From CBCOTE01 sp965112965 (lineage in GTDB: Bacteria; Desulfobacterota; Desulfovibrionia; Desulfovibrionales; Desulfovibrionaceae): a stretch of 64,000 nucleotides of DNA. The translations under genes and the position numbers were made by a program. Positions 20,717 through 30,532 of this stretch are shown piece by piece (position 1 is the stretch's first letter; every line of letters starts with the position of its first letter). The notes beneath the pieces are model-generated. The model ran no database searches, had not been told where the DNA came from, and worked only from the letters and a program-made list of their open reading frames with translations. The stretch lies in assembly GCA_965112965.1 (NCBI GenBank), contig CBCOTE010000023.1, forward strand, positions 1 to 64,000, given 5' to 3'.

Positions 20717-22300
20717 CTAGTTTTTTTGGATTAGCGATAATGGCATCATATCAATCATGGCAGGTTGATTTAAGGAGATTGCCGCTGATTGTTCGGGGGG
20801 GGCATCAAATGGGATTGGGTAGTCTGTAGTATGTTGGTAAAAATCACGTAGGAGTTTCTGCACTGAGGGGGTCATGGTGGCTAGAGTCGGGCCAGGGGCT
20901 AGACCGATGTAGAGTATAAGGACGGCTAAAGGTGTCAGACAAATCCATTCCCGGCTATTTAGGTCTTTCCAATTTTTGCTCGTATCCAAATATGGTTTGC
21001 CCCAGGCCAGTTTTAGTCCCAACCGGAGCATATAGGCTGCAGCGAGCATTACTCCGGGGATGATCCAGGCGCCCAAGGAAACTTTTTTTGTAAAGGTACC
21101 GATAAGTACAAGTAGTTCGCCTACGAAACAGTTTAAGCCTGGGAAGCCCAGAGAGGAGAGAGTAAAGAGACCGAAGAAGCCCATATAGGCCGGTAGGTAC
21201 TTGCCCAGGCCTAAATTGTTAGCGATAAGTCGGGAGTGACTGCGTTCGTAGATGAGGCCAATCATCATAAAAAGGCCACCGGTAACGATACCGTGGTTGA
21301 CCATGACCATCAAGGCGCCTTCTATCCCACGCTGATTAGAGAGGAAGATGCCTAGTGTAACAAAGCCCATATGCGCCACTGAGGAATATGCTATGAGCTT
21401 TTTAATGTCTTGTTGCCCTAGGGCGATGCAGCCGCCGTAGAGAATGGATACTATGGAGACAGTAATCATGAGCGGGGCGAAGTATTCACAGGCGGCAGGA
21501 GTGAGGGGCAGGCAGAATCGTAAAAAACCATATGCGCCCATCTTAAGCAATATTGATGCCAGGAGTACACTGCCTGCGGCTGGGGCCTCTACGTGGGCCG
21601 CTGGCAACCAAGTATGGAAGGGAAACATGGGAACCTTGACTGCGAAGGCCAAAGACATGGCCAGGAAAGTCCAGCATTGAAAGCGGAAGGAGAAAGTTTT
21701 ACGCATTAGTTCTGGGATGGACAGGCTACCTCCGACGTAATAGAAAGCTATAATGGCTACAAGCAAGAGCGTGCTGCCGGCCAGAGTGTAAAGGAAAAAT
21801 TTGAGAGAGGCATAACGGCGTTCCGGTCCACCCCAGACCGCGATGATTAGATACATAGGGATTAGCATAGCTTCCCAAAAGATGTAGAAGAGAACGAGAT
21901 CCATGGCCGTGAATACGCCTACGCAGGCGCTTGTCATGAGCAGTAGGCAGACATGGAACTCCTTCACGCGACGTTCGATATAGGTCCATGAACAAAGTAC
22001 GCACAAGGGCAGGAGCAGTGCCGTAAGTACGATAATGAGTAAGGAAAGTCCGTCTACGGCTAGATGGTAGGTAAGTCCCCATTGAGGCACCCAAGGGGTT
22101 TTCTCTACTAACTGGAGTTCCCCAGTATCCAGGCGAAAGCGGGCCAGAAGGGATAGAGATAGACCGAGTTCTACTACGCCTGTACAGAGAGTGAAGACGC
22201 GGTAAATTAATTTTCCGTTCCGTAAGAGCAGCAGTAGTATGGCCGCGGCCAAAGGGAAGAAGATCAACCAGGTGAGTACGGGGAAGGCAGATTCGGACAT
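20717..22300 (-). CDS. nuoM: Complex I subunit M, antiporter-like
   Basis: NuoM is a proton-translocating membrane-arm subunit. I take the ATG of MSESAFPV (22300) rather than an upstream in-frame start at 22342, because GAGGG lies eight bases before it and homologues begin there; this gives 527 residues. The family motif KVPMFPFHTWLPAAHVEAP is present, with the channel Lys and the TM7 Trp/Leu/Pro block, as is the SVAHMGFV motif after QQDIKKLIAYS. The stop is TAG. It follows the NuoL-like gene by 86 bases. Confidence 0.95.
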   Translation of the reverse strand: MSESAFPVLTWLIFFPLAAAILLLLLRNGKLIYRVFTLCTGVVELGLSLSLLARFRLDTGELQLVEKTPWVPQWGLTYHLAVDGLSLLIIVLTALLLPLCVLCSWTYIERRVKEFHVCLLLMTSACVGVFTAMDLVLFYIFWEAMLIPMYLIIAVWGGPERRYASLKFFLYTLAGSTLLLVAIIAFYYVGGSLSIPELMRKTFSFRFQCWTFLAMSLAFAVKVPMFPFHTWLPAAHVEAPAAGSVLLASILLKMGAYGFLRFCLPLTPAACEYFAPLMITVSIVSILYGGCIALGQQDIKKLIAYSSVAHMGFVTLGIFLSNQRGIEGALMVMVNHGIVTGGLFMMIGLIYERSHSRLIANNLGLGKYLPAYMGFFGLFTLSSLGFPGLNCFVGELLVLIGTFTKKVSLGAWIIPGVMLAAAYMLRLGLKLAWGKPYLDTSKNWKDLNSREWICLTPLAVLILYIGLAPGPTLATMTPSVQKLLRDFYQHTTDYPIPFDAPPEQSAAISLNQPAMIDMMPLSLIQKN

Positions 22301-22386
22301 AATATGGCCCTCGTTCGAGAATAAGATTCCCGGTGTAAGCAAGTAGAGTTCTCAATAGTTCGTAGTCTCATATATATTTTTTTTGC

Positions 22387-24240
22387 TCAGGACGAAAGAG
22401 TCCACACCAGGACATATATGATGATAGTCGAAATGACAGCTACAGCGGCGTATCGTTGCAAGTGGCCGTTTTGGAAGCCTGCCAAGACCTGGCCTAGTAG
22501 GCTTACTCTGGCAACGCTATTATCTAATACGTAGTCAATACCGTGACGATCAAAGGAGGAAGTGTTGTGCCCGAGTAGTCGGAGTAGGCCCAGGCCGATG
22601 ACACGGTAGGCTTTGCTCCACAAACCATCCAGCCAGGCTACCGGATATGCGATCAGGACTAGAAAGGTGCATCCAATAGCACGGTAGAATCGGTCGCAGT
22701 CCAGATTTAGTTTGGGGCAAGGTACTAAAACGTGACGTATAAAATAGAAGCCCAGGCCTGTGAAACCGAGTAGGGCTAAGGACTGGAGCAGGTGCCAGGC
22801 GGTATAAGGATGATATATGGTTGTGGCTAGATTTTTTACATATGGCGAATAGGCAGCCACTCCTTGCTGGAACGGGAGTAGTCGATATAATAGATCTGGG
22901 AAGAGGCCAGTAATGAGGCATAGAATCGAGCTTAGAGCCATTGCTAGATACATATTCCACGGGATGGGTGTGAGCTTGCGTAGATTATCCATGGTTTTGG
23001 CGTAAAAGGCAAAGTAAGGGAGCTTTAGCCCGACCGAGAGGAAGGTGCCTACGGCAGCAATCTCCATGCTAAAAGCTAACCATGTCCGATGGGCCTGGGC
23101 TGCACCGGCTATGGTCATATTTTTGCTTATGAAGCCATTGAAAAAAGGTATGCCGGAGATGGAAACGGCTGCGATCATATAGAAGAGGAGCACGAATGGC
23201 AGTCGACAGGCTAGACCACCTAGCTCTGTAAGCTTGGCCGTGCCTGCAGCATGGAGCAGTGCGCCGGCGCCCATGAAGAGCAGGCCTTTGTAGAGTATAT
23301 GGGCGTAAGCGTGGCAGGCGGTTCCGTTGATAGTCATAGCTGTGCCGATGCCGATGCCTGCTATCATATATCCTACCTGTGATATGATATGGTAAGATAG
23401 AATGCGACGTGTGTTATTCTCGATGGTGGCGTAGCAAACGCCCCATAGGCACATGACCACGCCCATGATTGCCAGGACCTCAAAGCCTGCAAAGCCTCGA
23501 GCCAGTACGTAGACAGCGGTTTTGGTAGTGAAAGCGCTCATGAATACCGCACCGGGTATAGTGGCTTCTGGATAGGCGTCAGGTAGCCAGGCATGCAGGG
23601 GCACCACCGCAGCATTGACGCAGAATCCGAGGAGGATGAGGTAGTCATAATATTGGGCTGTAGCCGGGTCGATGGGCACGAAGGCAAAAGTTTTTAGCGC
23701 TTGATAGCGCAGTAGGAGACCAGCTAGAAGGAAGAGGCCGCCTAAAATATGGAAGAGGAAATATCGGAAACCAGCTCCTGCGGCTTTGGAATTTTTTTGG
23801 TGTAGCCAGATTAGCATGGTGGAGCCGATGCTCATGAGCTCCCAACAAATGAAGAGAGCTAAATAATCACCGGCAAAAATACAGCCGAAGGCGCCGCCCA
23901 CATAAGTCATAGCGGCTATATGGTGACCTTTTTGTTCCTCATGTAGGGCATAGATGGTGCAGAGTAGGGCCTGAATAGCAAAAATATGGGCGAAAATTAT
24001 AGACAACTGGTCGATACGGCCGAAGGTGATGGTTAGTCCAAGGTATTGGATTGGATTTTTAATTTGTGTAACGCCCACCACATCCAAACTAACTACTACG
24101 AGGATAGCCAAGATGGCTGGTATGGGCAGCAGCCAGCGGATTAAGAATTTAGGTAGAAAAGGTAGGATAACCGCAGTGCTAATGAAAAAGAGGCCCGGAT
24201 GTATAAAGGGTAGAATCTGGACCGGATTAATCGGACTCAT
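22387..24240 (-). CDS. nuoL: NuoL-like antiporter subunit of complex I
   Basis: A 617-residue polytopic membrane protein of the NuoL/M/N and Mrp-antiporter D superfamily. The core motif VNAAVVPLHAWLPDAYPEA and the following TKTAVYVLARG are in place, as is the NNTRRILSYHIISQVGYM block. The C-terminal 110 residues add helices and end in LAGFQNGHLQRYA plus a last membrane helix, which resembles the lateral helix and anchor of NuoL. For that reason I call it the NuoL equivalent, although the core is also MrpD-like. It overlaps the preceding 112-aa gene by 14 bases and has its own GAGGAC ribosome site. Confidence 0.85.
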   Translation of the reverse strand: MSPINPVQILPFIHPGLFFISTAVILPFLPKFLIRWLLPIPAILAILVVVSLDVVGVTQIKNPIQYLGLTITFGRIDQLSIIFAHIFAIQALLCTIYALHEEQKGHHIAAMTYVGGAFGCIFAGDYLALFICWELMSIGSTMLIWLHQKNSKAAGAGFRYFLFHILGGLFLLAGLLLRYQALKTFAFVPIDPATAQYYDYLILLGFCVNAAVVPLHAWLPDAYPEATIPGAVFMSAFTTKTAVYVLARGFAGFEVLAIMGVVMCLWGVCYATIENNTRRILSYHIISQVGYMIAGIGIGTAMTINGTACHAYAHILYKGLLFMGAGALLHAAGTAKLTELGGLACRLPFVLLFYMIAAVSISGIPFFNGFISKNMTIAGAAQAHRTWLAFSMEIAAVGTFLSVGLKLPYFAFYAKTMDNLRKLTPIPWNMYLAMALSSILCLITGLFPDLLYRLLPFQQGVAAYSPYVKNLATTIYHPYTAWHLLQSLALLGFTGLGFYFIRHVLVPCPKLNLDCDRFYRAIGCTFLVLIAYPVAWLDGLWSKAYRVIGLGLLRLLGHNTSSFDRHGIDYVLDNSVARVSLLGQVLAGFQNGHLQRYAAVAVISTIIIYVLVWTLSS

Positions 24241-24565
24241 AATAGTCCTCTGGACGGCAGATGAGTGGAAAAACGCCTTTTTTAAGTATTAATACCATGA
24301 GTACAGTAACAATTAAACCAAAAAAGGGCCAGAAACAGGGATAGATATCTAGACCGAAGTGAGGATGATCCACTACCCAGAAAGCTGGAATATCGGCGCC
24401 GATATGGCTAGTCTCGTCCATGTCTAGAGCGCATGGGTGCAGTAAAAAGTTGGCAATGACTAAACTGGATAAACAGACCACCAGCCAGCGCAGCCAAAAA
24501 CCAGTCCGATAGATCTGAGCTCCCAACCAGTTGCTTAGGCGGTCATTTAAGAAATTGTGCGACAT
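24227..24565 (-). CDS. Small two-helix membrane protein inside the nuo cluster
   Basis: Not recognised by name. The 112-residue product has two hydrophobic segments (about 24-42 and 78-94) separated by a hydrophilic loop rich in Asp and His, and an acidic C-terminus. It has a strong GAGGAG ribosome site that overlaps the stop of the gene before it, and it overlaps the start of the gene after it, so it is translated as part of the operon. Position between two antiporter-like genes suggests an accessory subunit of the membrane arm (inference). Confidence 0.8.
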   Translation of the reverse strand: MSHNFLNDRLSNWLGAQIYRTGFWLRWLVVCLSSLVIANFLLHPCALDMDETSHIGADIPAFWVVDHPHFGLDIYPCFWPFFGLIVTVLMVLILKKGVFPLICRPEDYYESD

Positions 24566-24578
24566 GCGCGAACTCCTC

Positions 24579-26063
24579 TCAGAATCCTTTGAAGGTGGTT
24601 ACAAACTGGGAAAATATCTCGGGATATAAGCCTAGGAGCACTGAAACAGCAGCGGTAAGGCATAGGGGCACTACCATGGTTAAGGTCGGCTCACGATATT
24701 CATTCAGATTCATATCCGGTGCCGCAGGCAGGAAGAAAGCACGGTAGATTATGGACCCAAAGTAGCTGGCATTGAGTAGTGTGCTGGCTAACAGGGCCAC
24801 TAGGAGTGTAGTTTGGTGTAGGTCGACGGCGCCGCGGATAAGATACCATTTACTCACAAATCCGCATGTCGGAGGTACACCGATCATGGACAGGGCAGCT
24901 ACGGCAAAGGCACCAAATGTCCAGGGCATACGTCGTCCTAGGCCGTTCATAAGGCTAATTTTCTTTAGGTGCGATGATACATAGATGGCGCCGGCGACCA
25001 TGAACAGGGTGATTTTGCTGAAAGCGTGGTGGGCAATGTGGATGAGGCCACCTGTAACTGCTAAGGGTGTGAGCATAGCCACGCCAATTACTATGTAAGA
25101 GAGTTGGCTTACGGTGGAATAGGCTAGCCGAGCCTTTAGGTCGTCCTTGGTTAAGGCTATGATTGAGGCGACTACGATAGTGAAGGCCGCAGCGTAGGCC
25201 GTGGGGATGCCCAGGAACAATGAGTTCATAGTCTCCACTCCGAAGCCCGAGAGGATGACCCGGGAGATGCAAAAAACGCCTGCCTTAACTACGGCTACCG
25301 CATGCAGCAAGGCCGAGACTGGGGTGGGTGCTATCATAGCCGATGGTAGCCAGTTGTGGAAAGGCATTATGGCCGCCTTGGCTAGACCGGCGGCGTAAAG
25401 CACATAGGTGATTTGAACCAAAGTCGGATCTGCAGTCTTGGGAAAAATACCTATAACCAAGTCGCTTAGATGGAAGTCTAGGGTGCCACAGAGCACATAA
25501 GTTAGGACCATGGCCGGAAGTAGGAAGAGTTTGGAGGTGCCCATCAGGTACACCATATACTTACGCGCTCCATTCCAAGCCTTGGTGTCCTGGTGGTGTG
25601 CAACTAGCGGGTAGGTAAAGATGGAGATGATTTCGTAGAAGAAGTAGAGACTGAACACGTTAGCTGAGAAGGCTACGCCTATAGCGCCGAAGATTGCTAC
25701 GGCAAAACAAAAATAGTAGCGTGTCTGTGCATGTTCGTTAAGACTCCGCATATACCCGATATTATAGCTGGTTACTAATATCCATAGGAAGGTGGAAATG
25801 AGTCCAAATATGAGAGCCAGTCCATCTACAGCGTATGAGATGTGGATGCCTGGTAGTAAGGTGAATAAGTGGTAGGTGTAGATTTTGCCGGCTAGTACTC
25901 CCGGTACGAATGAAGCTACCGAAAGGAAGGCCAGAATGGCCGCGACGAATGATACCCCCTCGCGGACGTTTGTGTTCCGGCGCATTAGATAGATACCGCC
26001 TGGGGCGAAGAAAGTGATAACCAGAGGCCAGAGCACGCAGGTGGATTGGACAAGCTCGGCCAT
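24579..26063 (-). CDS. Extra antiporter-like (MrpD/NuoM-type) subunit of complex I
   Basis: A 494-residue membrane protein of the proton-conducting NuoL/M/N family. It has the KAAIMPFHNWLPSAMIAPTPV motif region and the DDLKARLAYSTVSQLSYI block typical of antiporter subunits. With nuoN, nuoM and the 617-aa NuoL-like gene it makes four such subunits in one cluster, where the usual complex I has three. It begins four bases after the nuoK stop, in the position where nuoL normally sits, but lacks the long NuoL C-terminus. It could be the true NuoL position with the 617-aa protein as the extra subunit; the sequence alone does not decide. Confidence 0.88.
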   Translation of the reverse strand: MAELVQSTCVLWPLVITFFAPGGIYLMRRNTNVREGVSFVAAILAFLSVASFVPGVLAGKIYTYHLFTLLPGIHISYAVDGLALIFGLISTFLWILVTSYNIGYMRSLNEHAQTRYYFCFAVAIFGAIGVAFSANVFSLYFFYEIISIFTYPLVAHHQDTKAWNGARKYMVYLMGTSKLFLLPAMVLTYVLCGTLDFHLSDLVIGIFPKTADPTLVQITYVLYAAGLAKAAIMPFHNWLPSAMIAPTPVSALLHAVAVVKAGVFCISRVILSGFGVETMNSLFLGIPTAYAAAFTIVVASIIALTKDDLKARLAYSTVSQLSYIVIGVAMLTPLAVTGGLIHIAHHAFSKITLFMVAGAIYVSSHLKKISLMNGLGRRMPWTFGAFAVAALSMIGVPPTCGFVSKWYLIRGAVDLHQTTLLVALLASTLLNASYFGSIIYRAFFLPAAPDMNLNEYREPTLTMVVPLCLTAAVSVLLGLYPEIFSQFVTTFKGF

Positions 26064-26067
26064 GGTT

Positions 26068-26388
26068 TTACCCCTTGAGCTTGGTGATAGTTTCGACGGT
26101 CGTGTTATTGAAGCGGCGGAATACGACGAATATGATGGCCAGGATTAAAGTGGCCTCGGCCGCGGCAAGGCCCATGACTATGAGTGCGCCCAGCTGTGCG
26201 AGGTCTTCTCGGGCCGGAGTCAGCTGTCCCGCAGCCACGATGGAGAGTCCGGCGCCGTTGAGCATGAGCTCCACCCCAATGAGCATACCCACCAGGGTCC
26301 GACGCCAACAGAAAGCGAAGACGCCAAGGAATAGCAGCACTAGGGCTGTGAATTGGTAAAGAAGCAGCGGATTTTCAATCTCAAACAT
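26068..26388 (-). CDS. nuoK: Complex I subunit K
   Basis: NuoK is a three-helix membrane subunit homologous to MrpC, on the proton path between NuoJ and NuoN. The 106-residue product has the family length and motif, with the membrane Glu in LIGVELMLNGAGL and the second in AAAEATLILAI. Its ATG overlaps the nuoJ stop (TAATG). Confidence 0.95.
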   Translation of the reverse strand: MFEIENPLLLYQFTALVLLFLGVFAFCWRRTLVGMLIGVELMLNGAGLSIVAAGQLTPAREDLAQLGALIVMGLAAAEATLILAIIFVVFRRFNNTTVETITKLKG

Positions 26389-26900
26389 TAATTATGCTTC
26401 CTTTCGAAGGTCAGGAGCACTGCCCCTGCCATGGCCACGAACAGCACCACGCTGATTAATTCGAAGGGCAGCACGTAGTCGTTCATTAACGCCTTGCCTA
26501 AGGCAGTAATGCTGATCTGGTCGGGCAGGACTTGGGGTGGCAGACAAAAGTAGGTCGCTGTTATGCCGAGTACACTGAAGATTGCAGCTGCTGCAGCTAG
26601 AGCTTGGTAGTAACGGCGTGGGGTTGTAAGCCTAGTTTTTTCCTCCAGGCCGCCGGCGCCGATGAGCATGATGGCCAGAAAGATAAGTACCACTATGGCG
26701 CCTAAGTAAATGAGTAGTTGCATAAAAGCTATAAAGGGTGCGGCCATGAGCAAATAGAGCCCGGCTACTCCGAAGAATGCCAGCATGAGTCCCGTCAGCG
26801 CTCGCACTAGACTGCGCGAAAAGATTGCCAGCAGACTTCCACAGAGAACAAAGAGTGTGTAGAGCCCAAAAAGAGTTAGCGCCGTCTTTTCTACGATCAT
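26388..26900 (-). CDS. nuoJ: Complex I subunit J
   Basis: Membrane subunit with about five helices; the third helix near the conserved Tyr/Gly (QLLIYLGAIVVLIFLAIML) takes part in the conformational coupling of complex I. I choose the ATG at 26900 (MIVEKTAL, 170 residues) over an in-frame start at 26927, because GGAGGA sits seven bases upstream and would otherwise lie inside the gene. It overlaps nuoK by one base. Confidence 0.93.
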   Translation of the reverse strand: MIVEKTALTLFGLYTLFVLCGSLLAIFSRSLVRALTGLMLAFFGVAGLYLLMAAPFIAFMQLLIYLGAIVVLIFLAIMLIGAGGLEEKTRLTTPRRYYQALAAAAAIFSVLGITATYFCLPPQVLPDQISITALGKALMNDYVLPFELISVVLFVAMAGAVLLTFERKHN

Positions 26901-26979
26901 ACGCGTATTTCCTCCATGAACTACCATGGCAGAGCATATTGCAGCATTCGGCGGCTTTGGCTCAAGTGCTGTCTTCCTG

Positions 26980-27549
26980 CTATAAGTTCGGTCTGTTATC
27001 TGGTACTGTCATGGCGAGCTTGTGTGCAGCATTCTTTTGACTATAAATGTGGTTTCGAAGTCGAGCCATGAGATCGATCTTGAAGGCGTCTCTATCCAAG
27101 CCTGAGAGGTATACGTTACCCGAAAATTGCAGTGATCTAGCTGGGCAGGTCTGCACACATAGGCCGCAAAGGCTGCACAGGTGGTAGGTATAGATGAATC
27201 GTTCTATGGTTTTACTAGCCTTATTTTTGTCGGTTTCATCTGTGGTGATCTTGCACAAGGCCAAATCCAGGCAGTTCGAAGGACATACTTTGGCGCACAT
27301 GCCGCACATGATGCACTTGGGTTGCGTGGGGTCGTCGTCTTTTTGTACCAGTTCTATATGGCCGCGGAAGGTGGCTAGAGCACATCCATCCACGGTTTTC
27401 CAAGGATAGCGTACGGTGATTAAGGGCCGGGTGAAGTTTTTGCCCGTGATTACCAGTCCAACTACAAGGCTCCAGCAATCGATAACGTTGTGCCAGAAGT
27501 TTAGTTTTTTGACGCTTTTATACCGTTTTACTGTGCTAGTATCTAGCAT
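26980..27549 (-). CDS. nuoI: Complex I subunit I, 2x[4Fe-4S]
   Basis: NuoI carries clusters N6a and N6b and passes electrons to NuoB. The 189-residue product has an N-terminal amphipathic segment and two CxxCxxCxxxCP motifs (C79, C82, C85, C89 and C125, C128, C131, C135). Because NuoG, F and E are absent from this cluster, NuoI is the likely entry point for electrons from ferredoxin or another donor (inference). Confidence 0.96.
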   Translation of the reverse strand: MLDTSTVKRYKSVKKLNFWHNVIDCWSLVVGLVITGKNFTRPLITVRYPWKTVDGCALATFRGHIELVQKDDDPTQPKCIMCGMCAKVCPSNCLDLALCKITTDETDKNKASKTIERFIYTYHLCSLCGLCVQTCPARSLQFSGNVYLSGLDRDAFKIDLMARLRNHIYSQKNAAHKLAMTVPDNRPNL

Positions 27550-27640
27550 TGTTATTCTTTGCTCCGACCGTTATAAAAAATCTATTTTAGTCTCTCAAGT
27601 TAAATCGCCTATTCTGTTTGCCTTTTTCTATGGAGTCGCC

Positions 27641-28627
27641 TCATAGTTTTATCGCAATAGCAGTAACCACGAGATTGGCGAGAGATAGAGGGATGAGCCA
27701 TTTCCAACACAGATTGAGGATTTGATCGAAACGCACGCGAGGGTAGGTCCACCGTAACCAGATCATGAACAGTAAGAGGACATAGACCTTGGCCACAAAC
27801 CACCAGATACCATCGATGCCTGGGAAGGGACCCTTCCAGCCGCCGAGGAAGAGAGCGGTAGTCATAGCAGAAACTACGACCATAATCGTATATTCAGCCA
27901 GGAAGAAGAGCCCAAAGCCCATGCCTGAATATTCAGTATGAAATCCAGCGGTGAGTTCGCTTTCGGCTTCAGGCAGATCGAAGGGTGCCCGGTTAGTTTC
28001 AGCTACGGTACATATGAAGAATATGATGAAAGCCAGTGGCTGCTTAGCTATGTTCCACTGCCAGAACCATGAGCCCTGGTCGGCCACGACTACAGAAAAA
28101 TCGAGGGTATTAGTCATAAGGGCTACGGATAGAACTGCCAGGAATAGCGGAATTTCGTAGGCTACAGTCTGGGCTACAGCGCGTGCAGCGCCGAGCAGGC
28201 TGTATTTGTTGTTTGAGGCCCATCCGGCTAGGCATAAAGCGAGCACGTTCAGGCCCGAGAATGCTAAGACGAGCAGTACTCCTAAGTGTTCACGTAGAGC
28301 GTATAGACCTGGACCAAACTCAAATGGGAGAAAAAGCACGAATGCGGGCAAAAAGGCGATAATAGGGGCGGCCCAAAAAAGGAAACGGTCTGATCCAGCC
28401 GGGGCAATGAGCTGTTTGCCTACCAGTTTGATACTGTCTGCCAGTGGGGTTAGCAGGCCATGGGGGCCAACTTCTAAGGGGCCAGGCCGGCGTTGGATGT
28501 GTCCAGCTATTTTGCGCTCCAGATAGACCATTATAAGACCATTGAGTCCGACAAAGGCGGTTAAAACTATAAGAGCGATGATGGTGCGTAAGATATTTGG
28601 ATGGGTAGCAATGGTGAGCTGGTTCAT
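27641..28627 (-). CDS. nuoH: Complex I subunit H
   Basis: NuoH is the eight-helix membrane subunit that forms most of the quinone chamber and connects the hydrophilic arm to the pumps. The 328-residue product has YLERKIAG at 35-42, the RRPGP loop that follows, and the RAPFDLPEAESEL loop, both hallmarks. It overlaps nuoD as ATGA. A 91-base gap precedes nuoI. Confidence 0.97.
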   Translation of the reverse strand: MNQLTIATHPNILRTIIALIVLTAFVGLNGLIMVYLERKIAGHIQRRPGPLEVGPHGLLTPLADSIKLVGKQLIAPAGSDRFLFWAAPIIAFLPAFVLFLPFEFGPGLYALREHLGVLLVLAFSGLNVLALCLAGWASNNKYSLLGAARAVAQTVAYEIPLFLAVLSVALMTNTLDFSVVVADQGSWFWQWNIAKQPLAFIIFFICTVAETNRAPFDLPEAESELTAGFHTEYSGMGFGLFFLAEYTIMVVVSAMTTALFLGGWKGPFPGIDGIWWFVAKVYVLLLFMIWLRWTYPRVRFDQILNLCWKWLIPLSLANLVVTAIAIKL

Positions 28628-29829
28628 CGGTCGATCTCTGGGATGACTAGATCTAGGCTACCTAAGATAGCCACGGCGTCAGCTAAAAGACATCCTTGGG
28701 AGCAGGCGGCGAAGAGATGTAGATTGGAAAAGATTGGGGCACTTAGCTTGATGCGATATGGTTTAGGGCCGCCATCTCCCATGACGTGGACGATAATTTT
28801 ACCCCTTGCGCTCTCCACGGCAAAGGAAGCTTCGCCTGGGGCATTGGGTTTCCAATTGGCCTTAGGTGCCTTGGGAGGCAGGTTAGTGCCTGCTGCCTTT
28901 GGCAGTCGTTTCAAGATTTGTTCGATAATGCGCAAACTCTGTTCCATCTCCTCTATGCGTACTAGATAGCGAGCCATAGCATCGCCTTCGGCGTAGGAGG
29001 GGACTTCGAAATCAAGATCGGGGTAGAGGGAGAAGGGTTCGGTGCGGCGGGTATCTTGTGGTACAGCTGAGCCGCGTAAAACTGGACCGGTGGCGCCGAA
29101 TTGACGGCACATATCTTGGGAAATGAAGCCTATATTTTCTATGCGATGGCGCAGGATAATATTTTCCGTGACAAGGGCCTTGTACATAGGCAGGCGCTCT
29201 CGCAGATAAGGTACAAAGGCTCGGGTACCCTCTAGAAAGATCTCGGTGGCGTCGGCCGAGACACCACCAAAACGAAAGCAGCAATAGGTGAGCCGTGAGC
29301 CGGTGATTTCCTGCAAAGTATCCATGATTCGTTCGCGGTCCTCGAAGGCGTACATGATGGGGGTGAAGGCCCCGAGGTCTAGAAGGTAGGCGCCCCACCA
29401 AAGTAAGTGGGAAGAGATGCGATTCATTTCCATGAGCAGGATGCGTAGACATTCAGCACGCTCTGGCACTTCAATACCGGCCAGCCGTTCTACGGCGCCG
29501 CAGTAAGCCCAGTTCCAGGCGATGGCGTGCAGGTAGTCCACGCGGCCCATATTGGGTAGATATTGGGACCAAGATTTTATCTCACCCATTTTTTCTTGCA
29601 TGCGGTGGATATAACCCAGGATCGGTTCGGCGCGGCGAATGTATTCGCCGTCAAGTTCGAGCAGGATGCGCAATGCGCCGTGGGTGGATGGGTGCTGCGG
29701 ACCCATGTTGAGGATGAGGGTATTCGGGGTAGCGTACTGTTTGAAATTTTGTGAATAAACGTCCTCGGTTTCAACGTTTTGTCTGGCTTCATAAGCGATT
29801 ATTGCATTAAGCGCAGTATTTTGGATCAT
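28624..29829 (-). CDS. nuoD: Complex I subunit D
   Basis: NuoD (49-kDa homologue) lines the quinone site together with NuoB and is related to the large subunit of NiFe hydrogenases, without the metal. The 401-residue product has GPQHPSTHG at 43-51, including the His that contacts quinone, the RISSHLLWWG and GDGGPKPYRIK blocks, and the family C-terminus ending in DR. It is not fused to nuoC. A CAGGA ribosome site precedes the ATG. Confidence 0.97.
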   Translation of the reverse strand: MIQNTALNAIIAYEARQNVETEDVYSQNFKQYATPNTLILNMGPQHPSTHGALRILLELDGEYIRRAEPILGYIHRMQEKMGEIKSWSQYLPNMGRVDYLHAIAWNWAYCGAVERLAGIEVPERAECLRILLMEMNRISSHLLWWGAYLLDLGAFTPIMYAFEDRERIMDTLQEITGSRLTYCCFRFGGVSADATEIFLEGTRAFVPYLRERLPMYKALVTENIILRHRIENIGFISQDMCRQFGATGPVLRGSAVPQDTRRTEPFSLYPDLDFEVPSYAEGDAMARYLVRIEEMEQSLRIIEQILKRLPKAAGTNLPPKAPKANWKPNAPGEASFAVESARGKIIVHVMGDGGPKPYRIKLSAPIFSNLHLFAACSQGCLLADAVAILGSLDLVIPEIDR

Positions 29830-29918
29830 GCGCGCAGTCCTGAGTTAGTAGTATTAAAGAAATGGACGGTTAGCGTTGGCTTTTATCAAAACTGATTGTA
29901 GATTACAATCATAAGCTA

Positions 29919-30521
29919 TCAAACTGGTGTAGCTTTTATTTTGTTGTTTTGCGAGATTTTTTCCTTAGCAGCGCGCGCTCGGTCGGTTAGCAGAGCGCGC
30001 AGAGGGTGATCGCTTGGTCCGGACAGAATCTGGAAATCAGGTAACATATTAGTGGCGGCTTTGAGGGCAGCGATTTCTTTTCTAAGAGGGGCCAGCCCGA
30101 CTTGATCTGCGGCCAGGAGAAGCGGAGTGGAGTTAGGGTTACCGATAAAGGCAATGCCATAGAAATCCGTAGTTTCACGTTCATGCCACTCGGCGCCGGA
30201 GATGGCTTGGACGATAGATGGAACGCTCGGTTGTTCGGCGTTTACAGTCAGACGCAGGCAGATGCGCCATGAGTCGTCCCAGCGGCTAAAATGGTAACGA
30301 AGAAGAAAACCATCGGCCACATGCATACCAGTGATATCTTCCAAATACCATCCGTTGGAGTCCAGAGCGGTAACCGCGGGGAGAAGTTGGTCGACAATGA
30401 GAAATAGATGTTGGTTGATACCTGTGGTGACGTAGTCGGTGGCGATGCGGCATACAGCCGGAAGGGCAGCGAGCTGGGCTTCATAATTGACGGGCATAGT
30501 TGGTCGAGTAAGTTTAGACAT
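29919..30521 (-). CDS. nuoC: Complex I subunit C
   Basis: NuoC (30-kDa homologue) is a peripheral-arm scaffold subunit. I use the ATG of MSKLTRP (200 residues); an in-frame GTG at 30593 would put 60 bases inside nuoB and add an unlikely N-terminus. The signature WHERETTDFYGIAF begins at W112. After it the usual conserved HP/RRIL-type end is replaced by a divergent NPNSTPLLL stretch, so this subunit is evolving faster than its partners. No strong ribosome site is seen. Confidence 0.88.
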   Translation of the reverse strand: MSKLTRPTMPVNYEAQLAALPAVCRIATDYVTTGINQHLFLIVDQLLPAVTALDSNGWYLEDITGMHVADGFLLRYHFSRWDDSWRICLRLTVNAEQPSVPSIVQAISGAEWHERETTDFYGIAFIGNPNSTPLLLAADQVGLAPLRKEIAALKAATNMLPDFQILSGPSDHPLRALLTDRARAAKEKISQNNKIKATPV

Positions 30522-30532
30522 GGACAGTTTAA